A stretch of DNA of 9,384 nucleotides, from assembly GCA_946479535.1 (NCBI GenBank), contig CAMLGP010000062.1, forward strand, positions 1-9,384, written 5' to 3'. Within the stretch, counting starts at the first letter, position 1; each line of letters starts with the position of its first letter. Of this stretch, positions 1 through 7,255 are shown piece by piece. Source of the stretch: an uncultured Bacteroidota bacterium. GTDB lineage: Bacteria > Bacteroidota > Bacteroidia > Chitinophagales > Chitinophagaceae. A program made the position numbers and the translations under genes. The notes under the pieces were generated by a model, which was not told where the DNA came from, did not search any database, and saw only the letters and a program-made list of their open reading frames with translations.

Positions 1-1
1 T

Positions 2-1339
2 GGAAATAACTGGTGGGACAGGCAGAAGAACAAGCTCGTTTACTGTACAGATGATGATTCATCACAACCTGTTGGTTCAATTTCTTCGTGGGGAAAAATG
101 AGCCCACGTAATATGTTCGCCACTACTATTGGGGATGAGTTACGCCTGGCTACAAATTTTCAAAGCAAGGTGATTGGAATAGCACTGAAGGACAGAGGTG
201 CAATTCTGCCGGCAGGGCATTCTGCCACGGCAGCCTACTGGTATGATTATGCTGGCAAATTCATCACCAGTTCCTATTATATGAAAGAATTGCCTGCGTG
301 GGTCCAGGCATTTAATAACAGAAATCTCGTTGATTCCTTGTATCAATATAAATGGGACATTTCCCTACCAAAATCAACTTATTCAAAATACTGCACGGAT
401 GATCAGGAATGGTTTGAGAATAAACCATTGGGTACTGATCAGACCATGTTCCCTTATGATCTCAGCCGTTTTATAGGTAAGGATTATGCCAAGATCGCTT
501 CCACCCCTTATGGTAATGTGTTTACGGAAGCCATGGCAGAAGCAGCTATTACAGCTGAACGTTTAGGAAAAAATTCCGCAACAGATCTGCTTGCTGTCAG
601 CTTTTCATCACCTGATTACATTGGCCATAACTTCGGACCTAATTCCTGGGAACAACTGGATGACTATGCTCGTCTTGATCAGACATTGGGTAAATTCTTT
701 GCATTCCTTGATGGGTATGTAGGCAAAGGGAATTATACTGTTTTCCTGACCGCAGATCATGCAGTGGCACATATTCCCAACTTCTCTATTGAAAATAAAT
801 TGCCAGGAGGCGCTTTTCCGGATCTGGAAATAACAAAACGGATGAACGAAGGACTAAAAGCAAAATACGGCAAAGAGCGAATTGTCATAGATACCTATAA
901 TTACATGGTTGTGTTCAATGATAGCCTGATTGAAGCAGACAAGCTTAACCGTGAGGAAATTGAAACCTGGACAGTAAGTTTCCTGCGTAAACAGAAGGAG
1001 ATCATGCAGGCTTTCCGGATAAGTGATCTGAATACCACTCCCCTGACTGCCAAACAGCGGGAAATGATAAATAATGGCTATTACTATCCCCGCTGCGGAG
1101 ATGTTGCATTCATTTTGAAACCCGGTTATGTGGAAGGAACGGGTAATGGGACCTCGCATGGTGTATGGAATCCCTATGATTCCCATATTCCTCTTTTATG
1201 GTATGGCTGGGGAATCAGGCAGGGGAAAACAAACAGGGAGACTTATATGACGGACATAGCTGCTACAGTTGCAGCCTTACTGCATATTCAAATGCCAAGT
1301 GGCTGTATAGGTAAAGTAATTGAAGAAGTAAAGCGATAA
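2..1339 (+). CDS. pafA: PafA-like alkaline phosphatase, 5' end outside window
   Basis: This is the C-terminal 445 residues of an alkaline-phosphatase-superfamily phosphomonoesterase, normally about 540-560 residues and exported to the periplasm. The frame is open from base 2. The ATG at base 98 is internal, because the 32 codons before it (GNNWWDR..., then a DDD run) also match the family. Numbering from base 98, the metal and phosphate ligands of the Chryseobacterium (Elizabethkingia) enzyme can be placed by spacing. The K-x-R pair is K31/R33, D173 and H177 lie in PDYIGH, D220-H221 in TADH, and H354 in GTSHG. The spacings 173-220 and 221-354 equal the known 305-352 and 353-486. The nucleophile Thr and the signal peptide lie left of the window. 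The probable role is releasing phosphate from phosphate esters. The neighbouring smc is convergent and unrelated. Family assignment is secure; substrate range is inferred. Confidence 0.93.
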   Translation, partial: GNNWWDRQKNKLVYCTDDDSSQPVGSISSWGKMSPRNMFATTIGDELRLATNFQSKVIGIALKDRGAILPAGHSATAAYWYDYAGKFITSSYYMKELPAWVQAFNNRNLVDSLYQYKWDISLPKSTYSKYCTDDQEWFENKPLGTDQTMFPYDLSRFIGKDYAKIASTPYGNVFTEAMAEAAITAERLGKNSATDLLAVSFSSPDYIGHNFGPNSWEQLDDYARLDQTLGKFFAFLDGYVGKGNYTVFLTADHAVAHIPNFSIENKLPGGAFPDLEITKRMNEGLKAKYGKERIVIDTYNYMVVFNDSLIEADKLNREEIETWTVSFLRKQKEIMQAFRISDLNTTPLTAKQREMINNGYYYPRCGDVAFILKPGYVEGTGNGTSHGVWNPYDSHIPLLWYGWGIRQGKTNRETYMTDIAATVAALLHIQMPSGCIGKVIEEVKR

Positions 1340-1351
1340 ATTAATTATCGC
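1333..1351. terminator. Compact hairpin spanning both convergent stop codons
   Basis: GCGATAA, a 5-base loop and TTATCGC form a perfect 7-bp inverted repeat. The TAA of the phosphatase (1337-1339) ends the left arm, and the TAA of smc (1343-1341, minus strand) lies in the loop. On the minus strand the hairpin is followed by a T-rich stretch (TTTACTTCTTC), which fits a weak intrinsic terminator for smc. On the plus strand no T-tract follows. Termination activity is inferred from structure only. Confidence 0.45.
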
Positions 1352-4300
1352 CTAATCCCCTGAAGTCAACACTTACAAGTTTGCTCACACCCGGCTCCTG
1401 CATGGTTACGCCATAGATCACATCCACCGTGCTCATCGTAGTTTTATTGTGGGTAACGATGATGAACTGTGAATTCTCACTGAACTGGCGGATCATATTG
1501 GTGAACTTGCTAACATTAGCATCATCCAGTGGAGCGTCCACCTCATCCAGGATACAGAATGGAGCAGGTTTGATCAGGTAGATCGCAAACAGCAATGCTG
1601 TAGCTGTAAGCGTTCTTTCTCCTCCGCTCAACTGGGTAAGTGAAGTTGGACGTTTGCCCTTGGGTTTTGCAATTACATCAATTCCGCTTTCAGCCAGATT
1701 TTCGGGGTTTTCCAGTATAAGATCACATTGGTCATCATCCGTAAACAGGGTTTTAAATACACGGGTAAAGTGATCGCGTACCAGGTTGAATGTTTAAAGG
1801 AATTTCTGGTTAGCGGTTGCTTCCACTTCTTAAATAGTTTTCATCAAACTGTCTTTGGCATTTACCAGGTCATTCTTTTGTTCCACGATGAACTCATACC
1901 GCTTCTTCATTTCGGTGAAAGCTTCAATAGCTGTGGGGTTTACCTCACCGAGGTTTTCCAGGCGTTTCTTCATCCGGTCTGCCTTTTCCTGTAATTCTTC
2001 CAGGGCAGTTTCTGTTGTGCGCGCCTGGTCAAGGATATCTTCCAGTCTGATGCGGAACTCAACATCCAGTCGCTCTTTAGTTCCGGCGAGCTGAAGCTTC
2101 AACTCATTGAGCTTATCTTTTATGGCAGCAAGCAGGTGCTCTATCTGTTCTTTGTCTTTAATTTTATGACGGAGCTCACTTTCTTTTTCACTCAGCAGGT
2201 TGCGCATATTATAATAGGCCTGATCCGCTTCATTCAGATTTCTCTCTTCTTCTTCCCTGCTGCGCATGATCTGCAATAAATCACTTTCGATGCCAGCAAG
2301 GGATTCAGCAGACTGGCGGATATTGCTACCCGTCTCTTCCAGCTGGCTGGTGTTGGATTCAATCTGCAACTTCAGGTCATTAAGCTGATTTGTTTTGAAT
2401 TCAAGTTCCTGTTTCAGCGCATTGATCTTGCTTTGCTGCCTGGTAACATTTAGGTTGAACTCATTGAACTGGCGGGTAGCATCACTGAATTCATCCTCTG
2501 CGGCCCGGAAAGCTTCCTCAGCTTCGGTTACTTTCCCAGAAATTGCTTCCAGCTGATCACTATATTCCTTCAGTTGGTTACGTACTCCTTCTACAGACTG
2601 TTGGGTCTGGAATACCTGGTGATTTAGTTCTTCAAGCCGGTGCTGGCTATTGGTCTGCATTGAATGCAGGTTCTCCAGTTTATTGTGAATGCTGAAAACC
2701 TGATTAGTGAGCTGCTGAATTTCTCTTTCCGTTTCGCGAATGGCTGATTCACGAAGGTCTTCATTGAAAGCGATCACTTCGTTATGACGCGCCTGGATAT
2801 CGCTGCGGAGCTTTTCAACCACTTCTTCCTGGGCGAGGATCTCATCCTGTAATTTTTCCAGGTTCTTGACGCGGCCGATCTTCTTTCCTTCAATCAGCCC
2901 AACGCTACCACCAGTCAGGGAATATTTTCCTTTAACGTATTTACCATTCTTTTCAATTACCACAAATCCATTGCTGTTTTGCAGCACTTCTTCATTGTCG
3001 GCAATATATACATTGGAAAGCAGGTGCTCCGCAAGTTTCTTATAACGATCATCTACTTCTACTACGCTAAGAGCAGGAATGGCCTGATCCAGCTTGTGAA
3101 GCGGAGGATGGGCATATTGATAAGGAGTGCGGTCTTCCTCCTCAGTTAATGCAGCCGAAGGAGTTGGCACCAGCAGGTCATTGGCTCCCATGATCTCTTC
3201 AGATGCATCAAAATCAGGTTTGGGAGCCGGGGGCTGAGAGACTGGCGTTTCATTCAGTTTGTCCAGCAGGAAGAAATTGGCTTTCCCTTTCTTGTTCTCA
3301 TCCAGCAAATGAACCGCCTTTAAACCTTCAGAAAGGTTGTCAACCACATAATAGCTGAGGTAGGGTTCCAGAACATTTTCAAGAGCTGTGCGATATTCTT
3401 CCTTTACATATAATATGTCCGATAGGATGGGCGAAGTATGATTCCAGTTATTATTATTGTGAAGGAACTTAACGCTATCAGGATATCCTTCCATGGAATC
3501 GATCATGCTTTTGAGCAGATCGTGTTCATTCTTTTTGGAGTCAAGTTTACGGTTCTCTTCCGCCAGTTCATTACGCAAACCATCCAGGATGGATTGTGTT
3601 TGCAAAATCTGCTCACGGGTATTTTCCTGGTGTTGCTGTAATTGTTCCAGGTCTATCTTTTTGATATTGAGTTCTTTCTCCTTGAGGATGCGATCCTGAT
3701 CTAAATGGTGGCGCTGGTCTTCCCGCTGTTTCTTTTCTTCTTCAATCTGTGAGATAGCTCTTTTGAGATTTTCAACTGATGTATCGGCAACCGCTACTTT
3801 CTTCTCTGCATCAAACTGGTTGCGTTGTACATGCTGGTATTCATTGCGAAGGTTATCCCAGGTGCGGCGCTTTTCATCCAGAATATTACGTGAGTTGTCA
3901 ACATCTTCACGAAGATTGGTGAGCATATCATTCAATCCTGTGAGGGCAGCTTCTTCATCAAGCACCTGCTGGTTGGTAAACCCAATGCTTTCGTCAATAC
4001 CGCTTAACTGGCCCTCTGCCTTTTGCAAGAATTCACGCAGGCTGGTTTCTTTTTCTTCCAGGTGTTCTAATCGCTGGGCAGAAAGGTTCTTTTCATTTTC
4101 CTTTGTTCGAACAGATTGAACCAGTTCATTGAATGCATGCTGCATGCTTTGTAACTGGCGTTCTTTTTCAATGAAGGAAACCTTTTCCTGTTCCAGAGCT
4201 GCTTCTTCAGTAGCGATCTCCGCTTCCATGCGGATCTTCTTATCTGTTTCAGCCTCCTGTTGTTCGTTGAGTTCTTTATAGGTCAGGTTAAACCCTTCGA

Positions 4301-5000
4301 GGGCTGCTTTTGCCAGTTCTATGCTTACTTCACGATAGTCTTTTTTGATCTCGTGGTATTTTTCCGCTTTTTTAGCCTGGCTTTCCAGGGCTTTTAACTG
4401 GTTATTGATCTCGAAAAGGAGGTCCTCAATCCTGGCGAGGTCCTGCTCGGTAGCATCCAGTTTAAGTTTTGCTTCTTTTTTACGGGTCTTATAAATGGAG
4501 ATGCCGGCAGCTTGCTCAAGCATGCGGCGGCGACTATTGTCTTTGTCTTTAATAAGGTCATCCACCATACCGAGTTCAATGATGGCATAGCTATCTGTGC
4601 TAACGCCGGTATCCATGAAAAGGTTCTGGATATCCTTAAGCCGGCATTGAACATCATTCAGGCGGTATTCACTTTCCCCGCTCTTATAGAATTTACGGGT
4701 TATGGTAACGGTACTGAATTCAGTGGGGAGGAGGTTTTTGGTGTTTTCGAAAGTGAGGCTTACCTCGGCAAGGCCACTGGCAGAGCGGGTTTTGGAGCCA
4801 TTAAAGACCAGGCTGTCCAGGTTCTCACTACGGAGGTGACTGATCTTTTGCTCACCAATAACCCAGCGGATACTGTCTACAATGTTAGATTTTCCACAAC
4901 CGTTAGGCCCAACAATACCGGTGATGTTATCATCAAAACTCACAACTGTCTTATCGGCAAAACTCTTGAATCCCTTGATTTCTAAGCTCTTTAATCTCAC
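1341..5000 (-). pseudogene. smc: Chromosome segregation ATPase SMC with two in-frame stop codons
   Basis: SMC forms a DNA-loading ATPase dimer, usually with ScpA/ScpB, that compacts and helps segregate the nucleoid. The frame has 1219 codons before its terminal stop. Start is GTG at 5000-4998, fixed by the canonical N-terminus (RLKSLEIKGFKSF). Walker A GPNGCGKSN is at 31-39, a long coiled coil at about 170-495, and the hinge at about 500-705 with GGSVGLIEGKKIGR. A second coiled coil follows to about 1055. The signature LSGGERT is at 1124-1130 and Walker B (FCILDEVDAPLDD) carries D1152/E1153. Two TAA codons, at 1832-1830 (codon 1057) and 1796-1794 (codon 1069), interrupt the frame. The intervening EVEATANQKFL and the following TFNLVRDHFTRVF continue the family sequence in the same frame, so these are nonsense substitutions without an indel. 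The open pieces are 1830-5000 (1056 residues) and 1341-1793. The first product lacks the signature and Walker B, so it should be inactive. Real pseudogene, sequencing error and read-through cannot be separated here. Confidence 0.9.
1794..1832 (-). other. Pair of in-frame TAA stops inside smc
   Basis: Read on the minus strand, codons run ATT-TAA-GAA...CTT-TAA-ACA. Eleven intact family-like codons separate the two stops. Each stop is one substitution from a plausible residue: CAA or GAA for the first, GAA for the second. No ATG lies between the second stop and the LSGGERT signature, and the TTG at 1631 encodes the conserved Leu of the signature. Independent translation of the C-terminal piece therefore looks unlikely. 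Confidence 0.9.
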
Positions 5001-5266
5001 TTTTCTAGAATTTAGTAGCGGCTAAATTAGTGTAAAGAGTGGGATTTGGGCATTTGGTTCGGAACGTTTTATGCACAGAAATGGAAGGGGAATGGGGAGA
5101 AGAATATGTGGTGGTGAAGTTTTGAAATCAGTTTTTAATCCCTTGCACCCTGTTTTCAACAATACTCATTGACTTTTTATCAGCAACATGCTTCAAAGAA
5201 GGTTGGGAAACGTTTATTTCTTGTGCTTTGCGGGTTCGTATAAGGGAAAAATAATTTTTTCTGAGA

Positions 5267-5479
5267 TCATTTCCAGATATGATCATCCTTTCGGATTCGT
5301 TCTTCAAGATCAGCACAAAATTTTTCAATTCCTCCAAGTTTGTTAATCTGCTCCATTGCTATTCTGTACTTTTCTTCAAAAAATTCCTCATTAAACTCAC
5401 ATAACTCAGTCAACTCCTCTCCTTCAAGCAATATCCCGTTTTCTATTTTGCGCTTAACTTCTTCGCTTAACTCTTTCAT
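5267..5479 (-). CDS. Small acidic protein of unknown function, downstream of DUF6934-type gene
   Basis: This is a 70-residue protein that I do not recognise as a named family. It is rich in Glu and Lys, appears almost entirely helical, and has no signal peptide or membrane segment, so it is probably cytoplasmic. The ATG at 5479 lies 26 bases after the stop of the upstream DUF6934-type gene on the same strand, so the two are probably co-transcribed. Its size, charge and tight pairing would fit a partner or antitoxin-like protein, but nothing in the sequence shows DNA binding or toxin activity. Another frame overlaps its 3' end (TTG at 5337 to 5128), which could be a displaced C-terminal extension if there is a frameshift near 5270-5330. 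The natural-looking end at DDHIWK argues that the 70-residue form is complete. Confidence 0.6.
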   Translation of the reverse strand: MKELSEEVKRKIENGILLEGEELTELCEFNEEFFEEKYRIAMEQINKLGGIEKFCADLEERIRKDDHIWK

Positions 5480-5505
5480 ACAACAAATTTAATTTAATAA
5501 TCTTT

Positions 5506-5946
5506 TCATTTTCTATAAATAGTAAAGCATTTATAGTTCCTACCTAAGATAAATGTTTCTTCTTCGCTATTATCCCAACCGATTACTGTAAAAAATAACA
5601 GGATTAAATGCCTGTATTTATTCATCATCATTTGATATAATCTTGTTCTCGATTTCGTTGATCCAGTGAAGTATATCTTCGCTTCTGGAAACTTTTCAGT
5701 GAAATCGAAAATGATTTTAGCGAGTGTAAATCCCACTTTAGCCGTATCAGAATTATTGGAAACGGCTTTGTCGTTTAACTTTTTAGTAATCGGATCCAAA
5801 TCTCCAAATGATAGTAAATACATATTACCGGTTATGTGTCTTATTCTTACAACCTTCTGGATTTTCCCTTTCGGACCATCGCTATCGAATTCTAATTCCT
5901 GAAGATCCGCATCCGCAGTGTACTCATAATATTCAAATCCTTCCAT
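5506..5946 (-). CDS. DUF6934-type protein
   Basis: This 146-residue protein resembles the DUF6934 family as I remember it, a family widespread in Bacteroidota and of unknown function. Typical pattern elements are present in order: SDGPKGKIQKVVRIRHI (about 22-38), YLLSFGDLD (about 43-51), SNNSDTAKVGFTLAKIIFDF (about 63-82), the GSTKSRTRLYQMMMNKY core (about 95-111), and a C-terminal FILGRNYKCFTIYRK tail. The length is normal for the family, and there is no signal peptide or transmembrane helix. ATG at 5946 is the first start in frame. It is the first gene of a probable two-gene unit with the small acidic protein at 5479-5267, and is divergent from the Crp/Fnr gene at 6136. A toxin-antitoxin-like or defence role is only a speculation from the pairing. 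The family name rests on recall of its motif pattern, not a search. Confidence 0.8.
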   Translation of the reverse strand: MEGFEYYEYTADADLQELEFDSDGPKGKIQKVVRIRHITGNMYLLSFGDLDPITKKLNDKAVSNNSDTAKVGFTLAKIIFDFTEKFPEAKIYFTGSTKSRTRLYQMMMNKYRHLILLFFTVIGWDNSEEETFILGRNYKCFTIYRK

Positions 5947-5989
5947 AACACCTGATCATCTATTATTCCTGGCCGGGCGCTAAGTTGAT

Positions 5990-6012
5990 ACCTTGAATTA
6001 TTCTGACAAGGT
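5990..6012. promoter_or_regulatory. Possible operator, ACCTTG-N11-CAAGGT inverted repeat
   Basis: Perfect 6-bp arms with an 11-base AT-rich spacer lie in the 189-base region between the divergent DUF6934-type and Crp/Fnr genes. The position suits a regulator binding site for either gene. The arms are short and cannot be extended, so chance occurrence is quite possible. Confidence 0.25.
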
Positions 6013-6135
6013 GAAAAAAACAATATTTGATGGGAATTTTCTGCGGTTAAACCCAGGGGACGATGGTATACCGGGTATTTTGGGAGAAATCCTTGTATTC
6101 GCCAGCCTTATTACCTTTACTCCTATTTCCCAACT

Positions 6136-6714
6136 ATGCCAGACATACTTCTTTTTAACATTCAACAATACATTCCTCTTTCCACAAAGGATGCTGAAGT
6201 GGTGCAATCACTTTTCAAAAGGAAAATAATTGGGAAAGGTGATTACCTGTTGAAACAAGGGGAAATCAGTAGACATCTACTATTCATTGAAAAAGGCCTG
6301 GTGCGCTATTTCATTAATGATGATGGCAGAGATATCACCCATTACTTTGCTGCTGAAAACAACTTCGCGTGCAACTATGAAAGCCTGCTTAAAAATAGTC
6401 CCAGCCGCAAAAATATACAGGCTATTGAAGAAAGCATTGTATGGACAATTTCCCAATCAGATCTCAACCTTTTCTATAAAAAAATTGAACAGGGTGAAAA
6501 ATTTGGAAGACTGCTAATGGAAAGAGAATTACTGAATACAATCTCCCGTTTTCTCGAACATTACACACATAGCCCTGAACAACGATACCAGGATTTTCTT
6601 TCGCAATTCGCATCTTTACAACAACGCATTCCTCAATATTATATCGCTTCCTATGTAGGCGTTCAGCCTCCCTCTCTCAGCCGCATCCGCAAAAGAATCG
6701 CTACACTTTCCTGA
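6136..6714 (+). CDS. Crp/Fnr-family transcriptional regulator
   Basis: This 192-residue cytoplasmic DNA-binding protein has an N-terminal cyclic-nucleotide-binding-like beta-roll (about 20-120) with the usual KGDYLLKQGE and LLFIEKGLVRYF strands. A long dimerisation helix (about 121-145) and a C-terminal helix-turn-helix follow. The stretch LQQRIPQYYIASYVGVQPPS (161-180), followed by LSRIRKR, is the standard Bacteroidota form of the Crp HTH. There is no cysteine cluster for an Fnr-type iron-sulfur centre (only Cys79), and the Arg/Ser-rich cAMP pocket of E. coli CRP is not evident. The effector is therefore unknown. ATG at 6136 gives a normal-length family N-terminus. The gene is followed after 53 bases by a SnoaL-like gene on the same strand, with a 16-bp inverted repeat between them, suggesting it regulates that gene. 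Family assignment is secure; target and ligand are inferred. Confidence 0.9.
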   Translation: MPDILLFNIQQYIPLSTKDAEVVQSLFKRKIIGKGDYLLKQGEISRHLLFIEKGLVRYFINDDGRDITHYFAAENNFACNYESLLKNSPSRKNIQAIEESIVWTISQSDLNLFYKKIEQGEKFGRLLMERELLNTISRFLEHYTHSPEQRYQDFLSQFASLQQRIPQYYIASYVGVQPPSLSRIRKRIATLS

Positions 6715-6718
6715 ATTT

Positions 6719-6734
6719 ATTAACCCAGGTTAAT
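6719..6734. promoter_or_regulatory. Candidate operator, ATTAACC-CA-GGTTAAT
   Basis: Perfect 7-bp inverted repeat with a 2-base centre, starting five bases after the regulator's TGA and ending 33 bases before the ATG of the SnoaL-like gene. A 16-bp two-fold symmetric site is the size bound by Crp/Fnr-type dimers. The 2-base centre makes a stable RNA hairpin unlikely and no T-tract follows, so it is not a good terminator. Binding by the adjacent regulator is inferred from position. Confidence 0.45.
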
Positions 6735-6767
6735 CAAAAGATTCATATAGCAATTGATTTTTGCCAT

Positions 6768-7190
6768 ATGAATACAAATCTAATTCACCACAATCAACAA
6801 CTTATCCGAAACTACTTTAATGAAGTCTGGAATAAAGGGAACATTGATCTCCTGGATGAATTGTTAAATCCTGGTTATTTAAATCATTCTTCATCTTTTC
6901 CGGATTCCCCTCCCGGTCCCGCAGCTTTGAAACCCATAGTAATAGCTATGCGTGTTGCCTTTCCTGATCTTAATTATACAATACAGGATTTAATCATAAC
7001 CGATAACCGTATTGTAGCTCGCGTAAAAATGACAGGCACTCACACTGGAGATTTCTTCGGCATTCCACCAACAAACAAAAAGATATCAGTAAATCAGATC
7101 AATATTGAATACATTGAAAATGGAAGGATATCCCAACACTGGAGGATCACTGATGAAAACGCAATGATGCAACAATTGGGATTGAGATAA
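6768..7190 (+). CDS. SnoaL-like / ester cyclase family protein
   Basis: This 140-residue protein has a single alpha+beta-barrel domain of the SnoaL-like polyketide cyclase (NTF2-like) superfamily. Hallmarks are YFNEVWNKGN near the N-terminus (16-25), the YLNH motif (37-40), SPPGPAALK (47-55), AFPDLNYTIQDLI (64-76), and RVKMTGTHTGDFFGIPPTNK (85-104). The end IENGRISQHWRITDENAMMQQLG (116-138) also fits. The His in YLNH and the Asp in ITDEN sit where catalytic or pocket residues occur in characterised cyclases. It has no signal peptide, so it is probably cytoplasmic. Most bacterial members of this group have no known substrate, and a polyketide role should not be assumed because no polyketide genes are nearby. 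It follows the Crp/Fnr gene by 53 bases with a palindrome between, so it may be its regulated partner. Start ATG at 6768 fits the family length. Confidence 0.87.
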   Translation: MNTNLIHHNQQLIRNYFNEVWNKGNIDLLDELLNPGYLNHSSSFPDSPPGPAALKPIVIAMRVAFPDLNYTIQDLIITDNRIVARVKMTGTHTGDFFGIPPTNKKISVNQINIEYIENGRISQHWRITDENAMMQQLGLR

Positions 7191-7191
7191 T

Positions 7192-7216
7192 AAAAAGGCC
7201 ACCGTATCCGGTGACC
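7192..7216 (-). terminator. Intrinsic terminator of the ankyrin gene
   Basis: Read on the minus strand, GGTCACCG, a GATA loop and CGGTGGCC make an 8-bp stem that is fully paired if one T-G wobble is allowed, followed directly by TTTTT. It sits about 40 bases after the stop of the Tat-ankyrin gene, which it should terminate. On the plus strand the T-tract is missing and the wobble becomes a C-A mismatch, so it would serve the SnoaL-like gene poorly. Confidence 0.8.
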
Positions 7217-7255
7217 TCACCCAAAACCCGCCAACATTTGCCGATCCGCAGGTGG

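Noticed and set aside
1341..1631. The C-terminal SMC piece as a separate gene starting at TTG 1631, as a split-SMC system
   Set aside because: The TTG is the conserved Leu of the LSGGERT signature. The family sequence continues upstream in frame as far as the stop at 1796, and no ATG or leader lies in that stretch.
1728..1994. Plus-strand ORF of 88 codons over the broken part of smc
   Set aside because: It lies antisense to clear SMC coding sequence, has no recognisable domain, and exists because the smc strand is well conserved there.
4512..4985. Plus-strand ORF of 157 codons opposite the smc 5' region
   Set aside because: It is the antisense shadow of the highly conserved Walker A region of SMC, with no family resemblance of its own.
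5003..5010. TTCTAGAA palindrome just upstream of the smc GTG
   Set aside because: It is only 8 bp, AT-rich and not extendable, so it is expected by chance.
5993..6229. Plus-strand ORF of 78 codons overlapping the start of the Crp/Fnr gene
   Set aside because: It has no domain and a mixed composition, and it overlaps a solid gene in another frame.
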